DNA of 64,000 nucleotides, from assembly GCA_037179335.1 (NCBI GenBank), contig JAKZHN010000015.1, forward strand, positions 186,001-250,000, read 5' to 3'. The stretch's first letter is position 1. Every line of letters begins with the position of its first letter. A model generated the notes under the pieces. It saw nothing but the letters and a program-made list of their open reading frames with translations. It was not told the DNA's origin and did not search any database. A program made the translations under genes and the position numbers. Below, one piece after another: positions 1 through 11,361 of this stretch. This DNA is from Cyclaneusma minus (taxonomy: Eukaryota; Ascomycota; Leotiomycetes; Marthamycetales; Marthamycetaceae).

Positions 1-504
1 AACTTCAGCGGCTTTACCGAGTCGCCCCAAACCACCACCAACCCGGCCGCATCATATCCTCTTGTAGATCAACGAGATGGTAGTGCTGGCAGTGCAGTCA
101 GCGGTAGGAGCAGAAGATCGCACTACAGTAGCAGTACAGATTTCAGCCTCTCGACGCCCGAGCTTCGGCCGACTATCGAGCGACTGGAGACGATTCATAG
201 CGTTGCGACGAATGATGGCGATGCAGGGGAAGTCCCGCCGGTACCGCCGGTGCCGCACATAGTGAGAGCTAACACGGATATTGATAAGTGGGGGATAGTA
301 AGTGGGAGTAAGGAGCAGGCGGGGAGTGTGGGACGGAGTGGTGGCAGGAATTTGAGGGAGAGGGCGAGGGGCTGGGGTGGGGGGACGGTGAAGAAGAAGA
401 AGAGGCCAGCTACGGCGCAGTCGAGTAAGAGTGCGCCGATGGTGGGTGGGAGTGGGGAGGTGGAGGGAGGGAGGAAGAAAGATAATAAGTGTGTTGTTAT
501 GTGA
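1..504 (+). CDS. C-terminal part of a CaaX-box protein (5' truncated by window edge)
   Basis: Frame 1 is open from the first base to a TGA at 502-504 and gives 167 residues. The segment is Ser/Thr/Gly-rich and looks disordered. It has a PPVPPVP proline stretch, then a basic block (VKKKKRP), and ends KKDNKCVVM. The last four residues, C-V-V-M, fit the CaaX prenylation box, and Met in the X position is classically read by farnesyltransferase. Lysine clusters upstream would help hold the tail on a membrane. I infer a peripheral membrane protein anchored by its C-terminus. The catalytic or structural domain lies outside the window, so the family is unknown. A Ras/Rho GTPase is unlikely, because their hypervariable tails are much shorter than this disordered region. 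Confidence 0.7.
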   Translation, partial: NFSGFTESPQTTTNPAASYPLVDQRDGSAGSAVSGRSRRSHYSSSTDFSLSTPELRPTIERLETIHSVATNDGDAGEVPPVPPVPHIVRANTDIDKWGIVSGSKEQAGSVGRSGGRNLRERARGWGGGTVKKKKRPATAQSSKSAPMVGGSGEVEGGRKKDNKCVVM

Positions 505-1924
505 GCTGGATCTGAGGGGGTGTTGGGGTGTTTAGCGGTTGGCAGGTTGCTTTCTGGTAGGGAAAAGGGAACATACTAGAAGGGGTATATGAGCGACTAA
601 GAGATTAATACATAAATAGATTATGTCAGAAGTAAGCCAGGCTTTATGTCCCAATCTCATCACGTGCAAGATGTGCAAGAAGAGGGAAACTGAAATGTTA
701 TCATCAAGCGAATAGTAGCATCTGGGAAAGTTGGAGAAAGCTTGGGCGGTGGAAGAGAAAATCGACTCGCAACTTCGTAATAGCTTGACCCCTGAGGGGA
801 ATCGCGGGATATCTGACTCCTGCGAAGTTTTGTTGCACATCGACTGCGCAGCGTCAAAAAAGTCGTTTTTGGAAGTTCATTTTTGGGATTTTTGAATGGG
901 ATAGTCTGATAGAGCGAGAAATTCTGCACAAATTGATGTGTAACAAGCCTGTGTTTGGATATCGGGAGCTTGTGTAATAGCGGTTTCAAAAACGGAGACG
1001 GCTTTTAGGAATTAGGAATATGATTGTATTTGTGCTGGTGGTAGCGCGCTGCGCCGCTAGTTTCGAAATACACGGTACGACGATACCACCCAGTGGCGGG
1101 GAAAAAAATGTCGAGCTCTGCAGAAGTAGGAATTGATCTAGACTCTAAGTGAAGCTAGCTACCCTATTAGTAGCTAGCTGGAAGCTAAGAATGAAGACTA
1201 AACTACAAGCAGCCTAGCTTTGAAGAGATCTAGTAGAATAAAAAGCTTTGAGCTCTCCAAACAAGGCGCTTAGCTAGACAAGGAGCTCTGCACAGCTCAA
1301 CAGAAAGCAGAGGTAGGCCTACAATCATGGAAAGCCCAAGAATCTTGACCCGTAACATTATATTCAAAATCAACGGAGTCACAGTGTCAGGTGATGGAGC
1401 TGTTGACACGGGTGTTTAACGGATAGCTTCTGGAAGCATAAGATGTCGATATCAGCGTGATCAAAACCTGTGGACGTGGTTGATTGACAGCTCATTTCGT
1501 TAACAGGTAGAGTCCAAGCCCCTTACACTTACGCAGCACGCTTGAATCACCCATCATCCCTGTACACCGGGTCCATTCTTCAATCTTGGGTAATTTTCTT
1601 TTGGGCCGCTCTTGTAAATAGAATGCAATATGGGAATTATCGTATCGTAGTCTGCAATACCTCTACTGTGTGATTGCACATCTCCATTATTCCCCAGTTC
1701 CTCAAGATGATCTGGAAGGATCTAAGTCTAACTCGAGGTAGGTATCGAGTCATACTCTACTCGCTACAGTTTGGTTCCAAAAAGATCTCAACACTCCCCT
1801 CTGGCGAACTATGCTTAGAGATATTCACAATTCTCCAGATAATTCACAATGATTAGGACCAAATACCCACAATCACTAGAAAAAATCCAAATGGTTTTCA
1901 AACAAACAGAATATTTAGCTGTCG
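505..1924. other. Intergenic stretch with AGCT-rich palindrome
   Basis: I found no convincing gene. At 1153-1179 there is a perfect inverted repeat, AGCTAGCTAC, with a 7-nt loop and GTAGCTAGCT, inside an AGCT-rich stretch (about 1130-1300). One frame at about 1270-1350 reads like a decayed coding tail with stops (LDKELCTAQQKAEVGLQSW), possibly a relic of a transposon ORF. Positions 816-844 hold a motif repeated near 57.55 kb (listed separately). Confidence 0.5.
816..844. repeat. Short dispersed repeat, copy 1
   Basis: The 18-mer gttttgttgcacatcgac (827-844) is identical to 57560-57577. Both copies are preceded by ACTCCTG, so the shared block is about 29-30 bp. It may be the end of a dispersed element or a relic of a duplication. 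Confidence 0.5.
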
Positions 1925-4655
1925 CTACGGCCAAAAGCTGTCTTCAGGAGGTTGGGGGTGAGAGCGGGGACGGAAGGCTACGGACTCTTTCCGTCCCACT
2001 GTACCATCATTGCCGACTCCACTTCCTCCTTCCTGTTGTGCCCTTTCTTTTCTCCACTTTATACTCTCCCCCAGAACCGCCAGCGCCGCACTCCTGCCGC
2101 TCTTCTCCTTCTTCGTCATTTCAGATTTCGCGCGCTTGATCATCGCGAGTCTCAGCGTTCGATGCTGAGACCAGCCTCTCAACTTGTCGGGCCTGCTGTC
2201 CGCATCTACAACCCCTGAAGCTGACGAGGAAGAGCCGTGCGCAGTCATTGCCGTATTGGATGCAGCTGCGAAGGCAGTTTGGTGTTTCTCCTGACCGACG
2301 ACTTGTAAAGGCACTCTAGGATCGCCAGTTACCTTCCACTTCCGAACCAACGCCTTTCTCACTTCCTTTTTCACCGGCACTGGCAATCTCACCACACGCG
2401 GCCTACTAGGTACCCCACGCGCTCTAGGTCTCTTGGACCTCGGCTGCCGCGCCTTTGCCGCCGCAATATTCGAAGCTTTCATTCTCGATATCCCTGCCTT
2501 CGATTTATTCTTCGGTAGCCGCACTGCCACCAAGGTGCCTTCGGTCTCGACCTTGCGTACTCTTGATCCGATCTTCTGTATTTGAGATCGTTCCTTTTCG
2601 GGCACCTGTATTTGAGATCGTTTCTTTTCGAGCGCAGCCAGGCGTTCCCGCTCGAGCTCTCGAGCTCGCTCGCGTTTGCTCTCTGCGATAGCTGCAGCTG
2701 GTTTGTCTCGTGATTCTTTGGTCTCTGGCGGGTCGGGCTTTTCTTCTTTCTTTAATACAGGCACTGGGGGTTCTCGATACTCGACTCGAGCGTACGGGAC
2801 GCTAATTTTCGTCCCTACTTGAGGGGTATCGCTTTGCTGCATGGTGCTGGAATCGGAAGTCGTTACGAAGAGTGCGGTTTCTGTGAGTGCACCGAAGTGA
2901 TTGGGGAGAAACTCCATATTTTCACGTGCGGGTTTATCGTCCTTCTTGTTGGTGACGCCAGATTCCGGAGTATATAGCTGGTTGTCAATGGTGGATGGGG
3001 TAACGCCGAAAGTCATCGACGGCGCATGCGTATCATTCGTATAGTCTCCGAAGACTTTTCGGATCACAGGGGTGAACCCTACTGGTGCGGTGTCATCATT
3101 TAAGGAAGTTGTATCAAGGAAGAACTGGATCTGCGATCCAGGAGCAGCGATATTCCCAAGCGCCTCGACTGGGCCGCTGTTTGATGCTGCGTCATCTTCA
3201 AAGGATAAATTTTGGAAAAAGTCCGATTCCGACTGGGGAGTTTGGCGGAAAGACGTTTCTGGATCCAAAGAGAGGAGTCCAATTTTTGCACCCCATCCGC
3301 CACCGCCGCTCACTGTAGAGTGTCAGCTGGGTATACTTTAGAGATCTCAAGATGATCTAATTTTTAGTCACACGGTAGATGTGACAATGAAGAATCGAAT
3401 AAATCCAATACTGAACAAGAACAAAGAATCACCGGGGACGAAATATCTTACCGACACGACACAGCTTTGCTCCCCTCTTAATCCATCGGTCCAGGTACCC
3501 CTGGAATTTGAGCGTGGCGCCGTTCTTCCAGATGGCCGCAATCACTCCATCTCTCATCGGCAACTTCTCACCAGCATCCACGGCCTCGTAAGTCCTCGCT
3601 GGGATGACCAAAGCCCACACGCCAACCGTCTGCTGCTGCTTCCTTGTGCGTCGAAAATAGTCGCTCACACATTTCTCAAGATTAGTAGATGCCGGTACCA
3701 CAGCCCTCATTCTGTCCCTCATTTGACGCACAATGTTTCCCAGCCCAGCTTCCACCTGATAGAGCGGAGTGAGTGGCACAAGCGGAGTAGTTATAGCCAA
3801 TGGAGGCAACGAAAGGGAGCTTGGAATCGTGACTCGGCGAGACGTCTGAGGAGCGCTCAAGATATGTTTCCACTCCTTTGTTTCAGCTTCGTGAATCCAT
3901 CTCGAAAACAGAAGAGTCGAGCGTTGGCCGTTTCGGAAAAGGGTATTGGCTAAGGGAACAGTGATTTCCACTGCTAAGTCTGGATCGGCAGTCGATTTTC
4001 GGACAAAGGTAAGATCCGCCTGTTTCCCCTCCAGAGACTCTGGTTCCTCAGATTCGAAGATTTTTACAACTGGCCAGGAAGAAAAAATTTCCCGTCCGGG
4101 CCCGACTAGGAAAGCCAGACCCTCGGTTATGCCCTTCCCGCTTTTTTGAGGCAGGCCATCGACAACAGCAGTCACGGTTGTGAATACTTCATCTTTCACC
4201 GAAAAGCGCCTGGCGAAGATTCTCCGCAGTACCTTTTCCAGGAACTCTGCATGGCTGTCCCCACACCAGCTGGTATAAGACGGCGTGGCGAGGATGACCA
4301 CGGTATTCGTATCCTTGCTCCAAGCACTCTTCGACTTCACTATCTCCATCCTCAGTTTATCCAACACACCATGGTGAGACTGACGCGAGGTTAGCCCCGT
4401 GATTCCTCGTTCAAGATAGCTTGGATAGTGGAAATTTGGACCTACAACGGCAGACGGATCTGGAATAGCAATAGTGAAGTGGCCACTAGACTTGGAGCTG
4501 GAGCTCGACCCTGCGGGGTTTCTGGCGAACTGAGAGCTTGTAGCATGTATATGTGCTACCTGGAGGATATAGCGACGCAGGGGCGTACATGAGGTTATGG
4601 ACACGTGACATGGCAGAGACGTGACGCTGCTCACAGCCAGACGTGAGCGGAGCAT
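1925..4655 (-). CDS. Unrecognised two-exon protein with mitochondrial-type N-terminus (863 aa)
   Basis: Exon 1 is 4655-3452 (ATG at 4655) and exon 2 is 3312-1925. They are joined across a 139-bp intron (3451-3313) with donor GTAAGA, a CTGAC branch site and acceptor TACAG. Exon 1 leaves one base that completes a Val codon with exon 2, so the reading phase fits exactly. The first 45 residues lack acids and carry several Arg, Ser and Thr, as in a mitochondrial presequence. Residues about 55-400 look globular. The exon-2 part is disordered and then strongly basic (runs of RSKRPRARG and VKKEVRKALVRKWKV type). I do not recognise the family. Without the intron the two halves would look like separate genes. 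It ends about 700 bp before the giant repeat gene's 3' end and lies on the same strand. Confidence 0.75.
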
Positions 4656-5320
4656 CCTTGGACATGCAAATTGAGCAGCAATGCTAGGTCGCGGTGGCCA
4701 TGCCTACCAATCATACCTCAGGTCAATACTCCAAATTATATTACCCCTGTTCTGGCGATGTATCGGATGGGCATTCGTGTGGCAAAGCTCCAGGAGACGG
4801 GGATGTGTTGAAGCTGTCGAGTTCGTCACTTTCACTAAGTTTACGCGCGCACAGACCCACTTATGGCCCGAGCTACCGCAACTTCCACCTTCGTGTTCTA
4901 GAAATTTCACGCTTCTCACAACTTGAAATCTTCACCAGCTTTCTCCTTTCATTTTACAATTCAAGACTTCGACTGATGAGGGAGATGTACTGTCAAACAG
5001 AAGTTCTATATGAGGACAACTAATCACATCGAACTCGGCCAGCCAGCTGGCCATCATCGGGCATTAGACGTGCTAACAGCTATATAGCCAGACATCAAGC
5101 AAACCGCTCCATGCACGCTCAAATGGTATGTCCGTTCCCAAGTCTGGCATCCAGGCATCCCAAAACTCCCACGATAGCAGAACTGGGTACTGCTTCGCCC
5201 TGCTCCTCCTGATGCAGAAATCTCCCAAACACGCCGAAGCAGTGGTATCATAGCTGAAATCAAACTCCCGACCGAAAATAGCATCGCTGAAAGATTCTGC
5301 TAAGAAGCCTGTCGTGTTGA
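4656..5320. promoter_or_regulatory. Intergenic region: upstream of the 863-aa gene, downstream of the giant repeat gene
   Basis: These 665 bp hold only small overlapping ORFs in several frames and no credible gene. The stretch must carry the promoter of the minus-strand gene starting at 4655 and the 3' end of the gene stopping at 5321. No specific element is identified. Confidence 0.45.
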
Positions 5321-8300
5321 TCATCCTCTGCCGGCCAGCTTGTTCCACCAGCTGCCGCCTCTTTTCGCGCTGGCTGTTCGAGCAGCAAACGAGTCGACGA
5401 ATCCCGAATCTCTCTTTCGGCTCCGCCCGCCTTCCGCTTGACTGCCTTCGCTACTCTTCATCTGCTCTCGCTCAGCTCTCCGCGCCTCGCGACGCCGCCT
5501 TCTCTCTTCCGCGTCCTCTACACCGCCGAAAACATCCTCATACTTCGACCTCCTCCTGGCCTTCCTTGCATCTCTTTCTTCACCAGCCGCATCGTTTATC
5601 ATCTCGTCTTCGAGAGGCGGAGGAGCGTCAGAGGTTTCTTTGACCCAGCTCGAAGTACCTGAATGAGGCCACCCCGGCTTCTTCCTCTTCTCCTTCCTCT
5701 CACGCCTTTCGTCTGCCGTCTCAGCGCCTCTGTCTCTACCGCCATTCCTCGAATCGAAGTAGTCGTCGATACCCGGCGCTGATGTGTGTCTGCGACTCAA
5801 TTTTGGAGTTGGAGTCTCAGACACACGCTTCAAACGTCGTTCTTCGCGGCGCAAACGACGCGCTTCATCGTCCTCAGCTACAGGTGTTTCCGGATACGAA
5901 TTTCTGCTTTTTGCCGATTCATCCATGGCAGCAGCCGCCTCTTTCTCACGACGCCGGCGTCTACGTTCGGCGCGCTCAGCTTCCTTGGCCTCAGCAGCCG
6001 CGCGTTCTGCCTCCTCAGCAGCTCGCTGTTCACGGCGTGCCGCGCGTTTGGCCTCTTTTTCTGCAGCCCGTTGAGCTTCCGCCTTCTCCTCTGCCTTCCT
6101 TCGGCGCGCTTCCTCTTTTGCCCGCTTAGCTTCTTCGGCAGCGCGATCTGCAGCTTCGCGCTCGGCTCTGCGTGTCCGATGCTCAGCACGTCGGGCTTCC
6201 TGATCTTCTTCTGTCGCTCCGCCAGTCATGGTCACGTCCACAGAGCCGCGCTTGATTTTGCGGTCTTCGCGACGCAAACCCCGACCTTCATCGTCGGTGT
6301 ATGCCGTGCTTCGGCGTTTCGGTGGCTCTGGGCGAGATTTCGAGAGCAAGCCCCCCAGCATACCACCCAACCCAGCAGCTTTCTTGGCACTAGAATCTGA
6401 TCGTTTGAGGCTTCGAGGATCCGTCGCGATATCAGCGTCGAGCATAATGACGTCGTCATCTTGTTTGCTCTGCGCAAGGAAGTTAGCGAACCATGTTTTG
6501 CGTTTATTCGCTTCTTCGCCAGCGTTCACGAGTCTCTGCGCGTATAGCGCCGGGGTTGGTGCAAAATGAGTGTTTTCCGGATGCGGTGCAAAATTTACCT
6601 TCTTCTTGCTCTTCTTCGCGGAAGCGCCCATGTCATCACCCTCACCCATGACAACGTCATCATCAGTTTCGGCGGCTGTTGGAATCTGGTCAGCGATCAC
6701 TCCTTCCAGAGCCTTGGCTTCTTGCGCGGTCTTACCACGTGATTTGCTCTTTCGTTCGGATTGACTGCGAGAGAGCTTGGCCGGAGTCTTGATACCGAGC
6801 ATCTTCGCTGCTTTGGACGACACTTCAGGTGGAGGCGACATCAGTCCTGATGCATCGACATCCATAGACGTACGCCTAGAGCTCGGGCGACTGCCGAGAC
6901 TGGGCCGCTTCTCCCGCGTAGACTTCGAGCGAGATATCGGCGGGGTGCTTGCGAAGACAGAAGCAGTCCGGGTCTTTGTTGATGGGGTCTTTGCTGAAGA
7001 CTTCTCTGCTTTGTCAGAGCCAGAGCCTTTGGACGAAGACTTATCTTCCTTCTCTGGAGACTTCTTGGAAGACTTGGACTTTTTCGCGTCAGGAGTTTTC
7101 GACTTCTTGACTTCTTCGACAGGTGCAGGTGGAGGTGGTGGCGGCGGGGGAGGAACGGCGTTCTTGGAAGATTTCTTCTCATCTTTCTTCGTGGGTGCGG
7201 AATTCCACGCGCCCCACGAGGTTGATCCATCTCTCGCGACCTTGGCGCGTTCCTTCTTCGCAGACTTCGTTTCGGGCGGTGGAGTCAAGGGCGCTTCTGG
7301 AGCTGGAGGAGGTGGCGGTGGTGCCTCGACAGGCACAGGCTCAGCGTTTTGGGTCGACGCTTTCTTTGCCTTCTTGCTTGCCTTGGTTGGGGCCATATCT
7401 ATGATCTCGACAATCTCGTCGTCTTCAGGGAAGCTACCAGGTATAGATTCTCTAATTGCTTCTCGTGGCGGCTCCGGCAGATCTTCTGACAACTCCTCTG
7501 GCAATGGCAACTCCTTCTCTTTCTTCTTGGACTTGGAGTCTTTGGATTTGCTACTCTTATTGTCTTCTTTCGGGGGTATAGGCGCGGGTGGAGGCGGCGA
7601 CGGTGGAGACGGGGCAGGAGCAACAAAGTCAGGTTCGAAAGCCTTGAGACGGTCTGCAATCTTGCCTGCGACAGGCTTCTTGGTGATGGACGCGCCTTTC
7701 ATTGCACTTTTGGAAGTTGGCGTGTCCTTTCCAGTTGCTTCTGGCCTTGATTTGTCAGCAGCCGCAATCTCCTTTTTAGCGACATTGGAGGCGTCGCTAG
7801 CCTTCCCGCTCCCTGTTGTCTTCTTAGCTCCCCAGAAGCCAAAGGCATCGCCGTGCGCCGGTTCCTGCAAAATTTCCTCACTAATCGTTGGATCGTCGAA
7901 GTCTAGGTCCAGAAGGTCTTCGAGCGAGTCCTTTGACTTTTTGGCTGATGAGCTATCGCTTTTTTTACTTTCTGCGCGCGCGAGCTTGGATCCTTTCTTG
8001 GACTTTTTCGACGCCTTTTCCTCTGCTTCCCGCGTGGCTTGCTCCTCTGCTTCGCGGGCGGCTTGCTCTTCTGCCTCTTGGGCCTCTTTCGCTGCGAGTT
8101 CTTCGGCTTCGCGCGCCGCAGCTTCTTCCGCCTCCTTAGCAGCAAGCTCCTCGGCCTCTTTGGCGGCTTTCGCTTTCGCATCCGCCTTGTCCTTCTCTTT
8201 TTGCTGCTTCTTGGTGAGTTTGGGGGCTTTGGCAGCAGCAGCTTTTTCGGCTTCGGCAGCAGCTTGGGCAGCAGCCTCTTCCTCCTCTTTCAACTTTCGC

Positions 8301-11300
8301 TCCTCTTCTGCAGCGGCCTCTGCAGCGGCTTCTACAGCCAGCCGCTCCTCTTCTTCCGCGGCAGCTTTAGCTTCTGCTTCGGCTCTGGCTTCTGCTTCTT
8401 TAGCCTCCTTCTCAGCTTTCGCTTTTGCCTTGGCGTCTTCCTTGTCCTTTTTAGCCTGCTCCTTCTTGCTCAATTTAGGTTTGGCGGCCTCTGCTGCGGC
8501 CTTCTCGGCGGCTTCAGCAGCTAGACGCTCCTCCTCCTCCTTTGCTTGAGCCTCAGCCTCAGCCTCAGCTTCAGCCTCAGCTTCGAGTCGAGCTTTCTCG
8601 TCGGCCTCTTCTTGCTCAGCTTTGGCCTTCGCAGCAGCTTCTTCTTTCTCGGCTTTGGCTCTGGCTTTGGCATCCTCCTTGTCCTTCTTGGCTTGTTCTT
8701 TCTTGGACAACTTGGGCGCTGGTGGAGGGGTAGGGTCGCGCGCTTTATCCTTTTTCTTGTCGCTCTTGAAATTCATCCAGCTATCGTCAGCTTCGGGTTC
8801 TGGCTCGGGTTCCGGTTCTGCGAGATCCATGTTTGGAGGTGTAGGAGCTGGTGGTGGAGGATCGAGGTCCTTCTTCTTGCTTTTCTTGTCCTTTTTGGTG
8901 GCTGCGCCCCATGAACTCCAAATATCAGTTTCTGCGGCCTTGGTCTCTTCCACGGCATCAGGCTGAGGTTCAGGCTCGGCAGGGGTTTCCTCGACGATCT
9001 CGATTGGAGCGTTTTTCTTGCCCTTCTTCTTGTCTTTCTTGGAGGTCGCGGGTGTGGACCAGATATCATCAGCCTTGGGCTCCTCGATTTCCGGCTTCAA
9101 GGTGTCATCAGGGTGCACAGAAGCGTCTGGCGAGGCAAACGAAGACGTCCCCTTGCCTTTCTTCTTGTCCTTCTTCGAAGTTCCCCAGCCAAAGCCAAAG
9201 TCGTCGCCGGCCATGGCATCTGGTACTTCTGGGACAGCTGGTGGTGGTGGCGGGATTGGTTCTTCTGGTTTGACTTCAACCAAGGCCTTTGAATTCTTGC
9301 CACCCTTTTTCTTGCCCGAGCCCTAGTATAGCAATTAGCAGAGAACAATCAACGAATATCGAGTTTCAGATCACTCACCCAACCCATCCAATCATCATTC
9401 TCAGCAGGTGCAACAACTTCATCGAGAGCCGTCTCTTCAAATTGAAACACAGACTCTTCCATAGCTTTGTTTCCCTTCTTCTTGTCCTTCTTAGTAGTAG
9501 CAGCGCCCCAAATCCCCCACGTATCAGCTGCTACTGGCTCAGCTTCGGGTTCGGGTTCGGGCTCAGGCGCAGGCTCTTCAACCTTCGGTGGCTCTTCAAC
9601 ACCCTTCTTGCCCTTCTTCTTCTTGTCATTCTTCCCAAACCCTCCCATCAAATCAAAAGCATCATGCGCAGGCGCAGGCGGTTCAGGAGCTGGCTCAGGA
9701 GCTGGCTCAGGCACAACTTCCTCAACCTTGCCCTTTTTCTTCTTATCCTTCTTGCTCGCCGTCGTGCCCCAGCCATCTCCCCAACTAAACGCATCCTCCA
9801 CCGGCTTCGTTCCCTCTACCGGTTTCGTTTCCTCTACCGGTTCAGGCACCGGCTCTTCGATTTTCGGCGCTTCCTCGGCTGCAGCTTTGCCCTTCTTCTT
9901 CTTGTCTTTCTTGCTTGTCTTTACGCCCCACGCACCCCCCCAAGAATCTTCAACTGGCTCTGGTTCTGGCTCAGGCTCGACTTTCGGTTCTTCGATTTTG
10001 GGCTCCTCGACTACCTCGGTCTTGCCGCCTTTCTTTTTCTTGTCTTTCTTGGAGGTTGCAGCAGCGCCCCAGCCTCCCCAGGTGTTATCCTCTTCTGCGG
10101 CAGGCGTTGGCTCTGGTTCTGGCGCTGGTGGTTCTTCCATCGGCGGCTCCTCGACTGCATTCTTGCCCTTCTTCTTGTTTTTCTTGCCAGTCGTGCCCCA
10201 GCTCGTCCAATCGTCTTCTGCAGCAGCTGGAGCTGGCTCTTCAACCTTCGGCTCAACCTTGACTGGCTCAGGCTCACCCTTCTTGTTTTTCTTGCCTTTC
10301 TTGTCCTTCTTGGTAGTCGTCGTGAATCCAAAATCGAGAAGATCGTCGGTCTCGTCTTTCTTCGCTTCGAGGGAAGGCATCTCGGGCACTTCTTCGGTCG
10401 TTCCAAAGTCGTCGAAGCCGAAGCTTATTTTGTCTTTCTTCTTGGGCTTGCCGCGATCTATACTCCAGGGATTATCTTCGGCTTCGGGCTCTTTCTTCTT
10501 CTCTTCTTCTGCAGGCTTTGAGAAATCCCAGGCACTCGTTATACCGGTCGTCCAGCTCGAGGCCCAGCTGCTTATACCAAAACCACCTGTGGCGGCTGAT
10601 TTGTCGGGATGTTTGTCTTCGGTTTTCGTTTTGCCAAAGTCGAAGCCTAGGTCTGGTCCATCATCAAGTTTTATTTCGCTGAAAGCATCGAGCGTCGTGG
10701 GAGCAGCGGGAGCCGGTGGTGGAACGGCGGGTTCTTCGATGGCACCTTTCTTGCCCTTCTCTTTCTTTGACTTTGTGGTGGACGTAAAACCGGCCCATTC
10801 GTCTTCTGGGTTGGCGTCCCCGCCTCCGTCATTATTGTCATTATTGTCATTATTGCCATCGTCTCCTCCGCCGTTACCTGCCTCTCCCGCATCGCCCGCA
10901 CCGTCCCCAGCCTCGCCTTGGTCTCCGCCATTGTTGTTATTATTATTCTCTTCGCCGGCGCCCTCGCCTTTCTTTTGTTCCTCGTCCCCACCAGGCCAGT
11001 TGTTATTCTGATTTCCGCCTCCTCCGCCCTTCTTCTTATTTTTCTTGCCCTTGTGCTCCCTAAAGCCCTCAGTGGACAAAAAGCTCAGATCCGTCCCAAA
11101 CATGCTTGGGTCCTCGAAAAGCTGCTTGCTTCCCGCCCGCCTGTTCCTCTCGCACTCGCCCCGCGGGCCGTCACTCTGCGGTATGCGTTGTCTCGCTAGC
11201 GCCGCCGTATCCGCGTGTTCTTGCAACTCGTCCAGTAATTCCTCTTCACCTTTCCGCAAAGCACACAATCTTCTGTCGTCAGGCCTTGCGCAGATCGGAC

Positions 11301-11361
11301 GACGCTCGAGGGCACAGGCATAGGCAATGCACGCACAGCTCTGACGCAGCTCGCATGATTT
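5321..11361 (-). CDS. Giant WG/GW-repeat, Lys-rich low-complexity protein (at least 1908 aa)
   Basis: Two exons, 11361-9379 and 9322-5321, flank a 56-bp intron (donor GTGAGT, GCTAAT branch, acceptor ACTAG) that joins in phase inside one repeat unit. The first half is an array of degenerate units of the form D-x-W-x-x-W-G-x(3-5)-KKDKKKGK followed by E/P-rich spacers. I count about 15 WG or GW dipeptides. The middle has three longer repeats headed by KLSKKEQAKKDKEDAKA (the third is KLTKKQQKEKDK), with Ala/Glu coiled-coil tails. The C-terminal third has Pro runs, SR-like stretches and RRxxR-rich helices, and ends WWNKLAGRG. The first in-frame ATG is at 11103, but the frame stays open and protein-like back to an acceptor at 11363-11362, so an upstream start exon is likely (candidate ATG 11792, donor GTACGA after about 168 bp, also in phase). 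The function is unknown. WG/GW motifs in other proteins bind Argonaute. Confidence 0.8.

Noticed and set aside
1130..1350. Degraded transposase C-terminus
   Set aside because: Only a short stretch in one frame looks protein-like, with stops around it. This is too little to call a mobile element.
6777..8549. 590-codon plus-strand ORF
   Set aside because: It lies exactly opposite the Lys/Glu/Ala-rich coding exon, its composition is what the reverse complement of those codons would give, and no start context or domain is seen.
9467..11011. 514-codon plus-strand ORF
   Set aside because: Antisense shadow of the WG/KKDKKKGK repeats.
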